From the NCBI RefSeq assembly GCF_023151555.2, contig NZ_CP100425.1:2418001-2482000 (forward strand): a stretch of DNA of 64,000 bases. The letters are read 5' to 3'. The notes under the pieces are model-generated. The model ran no database searches. It saw only the letters and a list, made by a program, of their open reading frames with translations, and was not told the origin of the DNA. This DNA is from Photobacterium sp. CCB-ST2H9 (GTDB taxonomy: Bacteria; Pseudomonadota; Gammaproteobacteria; Enterobacterales; Vibrionaceae). This document shows positions 62,291 through 64,000 of the stretch, one piece after another. The first letter of the stretch is position 1, and the number at the start of each line of letters is the position of its first letter. A program made the translations under genes and the position numbers.

Positions 62291-63211
62291 TTAGTAGCGG
62301 ATTTTCGGATCGATATACGCCAGAACAATATCCACAATGGCGTTAAACAGAATGGTCAGGGTACCGATCAGAATAGTCACCCCAAGCACCAGTGAATAAT
62401 CACGGTTAAAGGCGGCATTCACGAACAGCTTTCCAATACCTGGCAGACCGAAGATGGTTTCAATGACAACGGAACCTGTGATGATACCGACAAAGGCAGG
62501 GCCCATATAAGAGACCACTGGCAGCAAGGCTGGCTTCAGGGCATGTTTGACAATGATGTATGGGTAACTCAGTCCTTTTGCACGGGCTGTACGGATAAAG
62601 TTACTGTTCAGCGTTTCAATCATGCTTCCCCGTGTAATACGGGCAAAAGTAGCAACATACAGCAGCGCCATACCAAACATCGGCAGCAGCATGAACTCAA
62701 TCGAGCCCCCCTGCCAGCCACCTGCAGGCAGCCATTGCATGTTAATTGCGAAGATATAGATAAGAACCGGAGCCAGAATAAACGATGGCATCACCACACC
62801 GGCCATTGCGGTCGACATGATCAGATAATCTACCCAGGTATTTTGCTTCAGTGCCGCGATGGTCCCGACGGATACACCCATCACCATCGCAAAAATAAAG
62901 GCAAAGAAACCGATTTTAGCCGAAACAGGTAAAGCGTCCTGAATCAGTTCATTCACCGTAAAGTCTTTATATTTGAAAGACGGACCAAAATCGCCATGAA
63001 GAATATTTCCAAGGTACGTGGTGTACTGCTCAAAAACAGGCTTATCCAGGCCATATTTCGCTTCAATGTTTGCCATCACTTCTGGTGGAAGCGGGCGTTC
63101 ACTTGAGAACGGATTACCCGGCGCGAAGCGCATCAGGAAAAATGAGATTGTGATCAATACCAACAACGTTGGGATCGCCTCAAAAATCCGTTTTGCAACA
63201 AACTTAATCAT
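62291..63211 (-). CDS. oppB: oligopeptide ABC transporter permease OppB
   Basis: Inner-membrane permease subunit, 306 residues, six membrane helices. It begins MIKFVAKRIFEAIPTLLVLI and carries the EAA-type loop RTARAKGLSYPYIIVKHALK near 207-226 and the GSVVIETIFGLPGIGKLFVN block. It matches E. coli OppB (306 residues) end to end. It follows oppA across a 96-base gap containing a strong stem-loop. Confidence 0.97.
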   Translation of the reverse strand: MIKFVAKRIFEAIPTLLVLITISFFLMRFAPGNPFSSERPLPPEVMANIEAKYGLDKPVFEQYTTYLGNILHGDFGPSFKYKDFTVNELIQDALPVSAKIGFFAFIFAMVMGVSVGTIAALKQNTWVDYLIMSTAMAGVVMPSFILAPVLIYIFAINMQWLPAGGWQGGSIEFMLLPMFGMALLYVATFARITRGSMIETLNSNFIRTARAKGLSYPYIIVKHALKPALLPVVSYMGPAFVGIITGSVVIETIFGLPGIGKLFVNAAFNRDYSLVLGVTILIGTLTILFNAIVDIVLAYIDPKIRY

Positions 63212-63244
63212 AATTGTTACCGACTATTAGCTGTGACAGAAATG

Positions 63245-63276
63245 CTGCATCTCCCCCTTCTCAGAAGGAGATGCAG
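63245..63276 (-). other. stem-loop between oppA and oppB
   Basis: CTGCATCTCC (63245-63254) pairs perfectly with GGAGATGCAG (63267-63276), a 10-bp stem with a 12-base loop, midway between the oppA stop and oppB start. No T run follows on the minus strand. Such intercistronic hairpins after substrate-binding-protein genes usually stabilise the upstream mRNA and partly end transcription, giving excess binding protein over permease; that role is inferred. Confidence 0.75.
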
Positions 63277-63307
63277 TTGGTCTTATTTTTTTGGTTAGTA
63301 CGAGCGC

Positions 63308-64000
63308 TTAATTCGCTTTAATGTACAGATCTTTCGAGAAGATCTTCTCTTCCGCATTGTTATATGGGAAGCCGCCAACTTTCTGGCTTAACAAGCGAGG
63401 CTTAACGTATTGATAGATAGGTGCAATTGGCATATCTTTCGCCAGCTGTTTTTCTGCTTCTACGTACAGCGCTTCACGCTCTTCATCAGAAGTAGACTTC
63501 AGAGCCTGAGCCATGATCTTGTCATATGCTTCGCTCTTATAACGCGGATCGTTTGAAGAGTTGTTGCTCTGCATCAGCGACAGGAAGCTGGACGCTTCAT
63601 TGTAGTCGCCACACCAGCCGGCACGAGTGACTTCAAAGTTACCCTGGCGTCGGTTATCCAGGTACGTTTTCCACTCTTGGTTCTCCAGCACAACCGTTAC
63701 ACCCAGACTCTTTTTCCACATCGAAGCGATCGCAACAGCAGTCTTCTTATGGTTTTCATTGGTGTTGTACAGCAGAGTGAATTTCAGAGGATGGCTGCTG
63801 TCGAAACCTGCTTCTTTCAGCAGTTCTTTCGCTTTTGCAACACGCTCTTTCTGAGTCATCTTCGCGTAGTCAGGCTGAACAGGATCGAATCCAGCAGTGA
63901 TTTCCGGAGTCAGGAAATAAGCAGGTTTCTGGCCTTGGCCTAACAGTGCTTTAGTGATGATGTCACGGTCAATTGCATAAGTCAGTGCTTTACGAACACG
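63308..64000 (-). CDS. oppA: oligopeptide-binding protein OppA (5' part cut by window edge)
   Basis: Periplasmic solute-binding protein of the opp system (SBP family 5). Only the C-terminal 230 residues are in the window; the frame is open through the edge at 64000 (RVRKALTYAIDRDIITKALL), so the ATG at 63859 (MTQKERVAKAKELL) is internal, not the start. Family features include the KALTYAIDRDII block, EWKTYLDNRRQGNFEVTRAG, WCGDYNEASSFLSL and the C-terminal YVKPRLLSQKVGGFPYNNAE. Full-length OppA is about 540 residues. It is the first gene of the operon. Confidence 0.96.
   Translation of the reverse strand, partial: RVRKALTYAIDRDIITKALLGQGQKPAYFLTPEITAGFDPVQPDYAKMTQKERVAKAKELLKEAGFDSSHPLKFTLLYNTNENHKKTAVAIASMWKKSLGVTVVLENQEWKTYLDNRRQGNFEVTRAGWCGDYNEASSFLSLMQSNNSSNDPRYKSEAYDKIMAQALKSTSDEEREALYVEAEKQLAKDMPIAPIYQYVKPRLLSQKVGGFPYNNAEEKIFSKDLYIKAN

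Noticed and set aside
63308..63859. A separate small protein starting at ATG 63859
   Set aside because: The same frame stays open to the window edge with clear OppA sequence upstream, so this ATG is internal to oppA.

Overview
The window is chromosomal DNA of a gammaproteobacterium, almost certainly a member of the Vibrionaceae. The protein sequences are close to Escherichia coli and Vibrio housekeeping proteins, base composition is near half G+C by eye, and gene order matches Vibrio/Photobacterium-type genomes. A Photobacterium-like species is my best guess, but genus cannot be proved from the sequence alone. I found no rRNA, tRNA, CRISPR array, insertion sequence, prophage or replication origin.

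Layout. 1-1571 (minus): end of the fatty-acid/phospholipid operon, yceD-rpmF-plsX, with plsX cut by the window edge. 1785-7892: maf/yceF, a frameshifted N-terminal RNase E-like fragment, rluC, and divergent rne (RNase E) with a long leader. 8062-17902: an accessory stretch with a SulP anion transporter, a low-molecular-weight tyrosine phosphatase, a split small membrane protein, a two-gene unit of unknown function (membrane-anchored winged-helix-like protein plus exported protein), an NADPH-dependent FMN reductase, a glycine-zipper lipoprotein, a periplasmic arylsulfatase, a corrinoid adenosyltransferase and a DUF457 membrane hydrolase. 18033-25387: asmA-like, dcd, udk, apbC, and divergent metG, in the order also seen in E. 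coli. 25793-30893: a DAACS dicarboxylate/amino-acid symporter, an eight-heme cytochrome c/HEAT/TPR protein and a divergent gene with a possible NIT-like sensor region.

30959-49855 is a conserved block: serS, rarA, lolA, ftsK, lrp, ald, trxB, cydD-cydC, a glycine-zipper protein, aat, bpt, infA, clpA-clpS and cspD. It couples chromosome segregation and repair, lipoprotein sorting, leucine/alanine-responsive regulation, thiol redox balance with cytochrome bd assembly, and a complete bacterial N-degron pathway (Aat and Bpt add the destabilising residue, ClpS delivers, ClpA unfolds). 50243-56983: icd, rluE, mnmA, hflD, purB and roxA. 57043-59157 is a chemoreceptor. 59329-64000 is the oligopeptide permease operon oppABCDF on the minus strand, with oppA truncated at the window edge and a strong hairpin between oppA and oppB.

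The most unusual items are the RNase E S1/5'-sensor fragment next to the genuine rne-rluC locus, a duplicated enolase-site-like motif in the RNase E scaffold, the split membrane protein gene, the membrane winged-helix/exported-protein pair, a 13-bp perfect inverted repeat after the arylsulfatase gene, and the multiheme cytochrome locus with a divergent NIT-like gene preceded by a sigma-54-like promoter. No clearly new multi-gene system was found.
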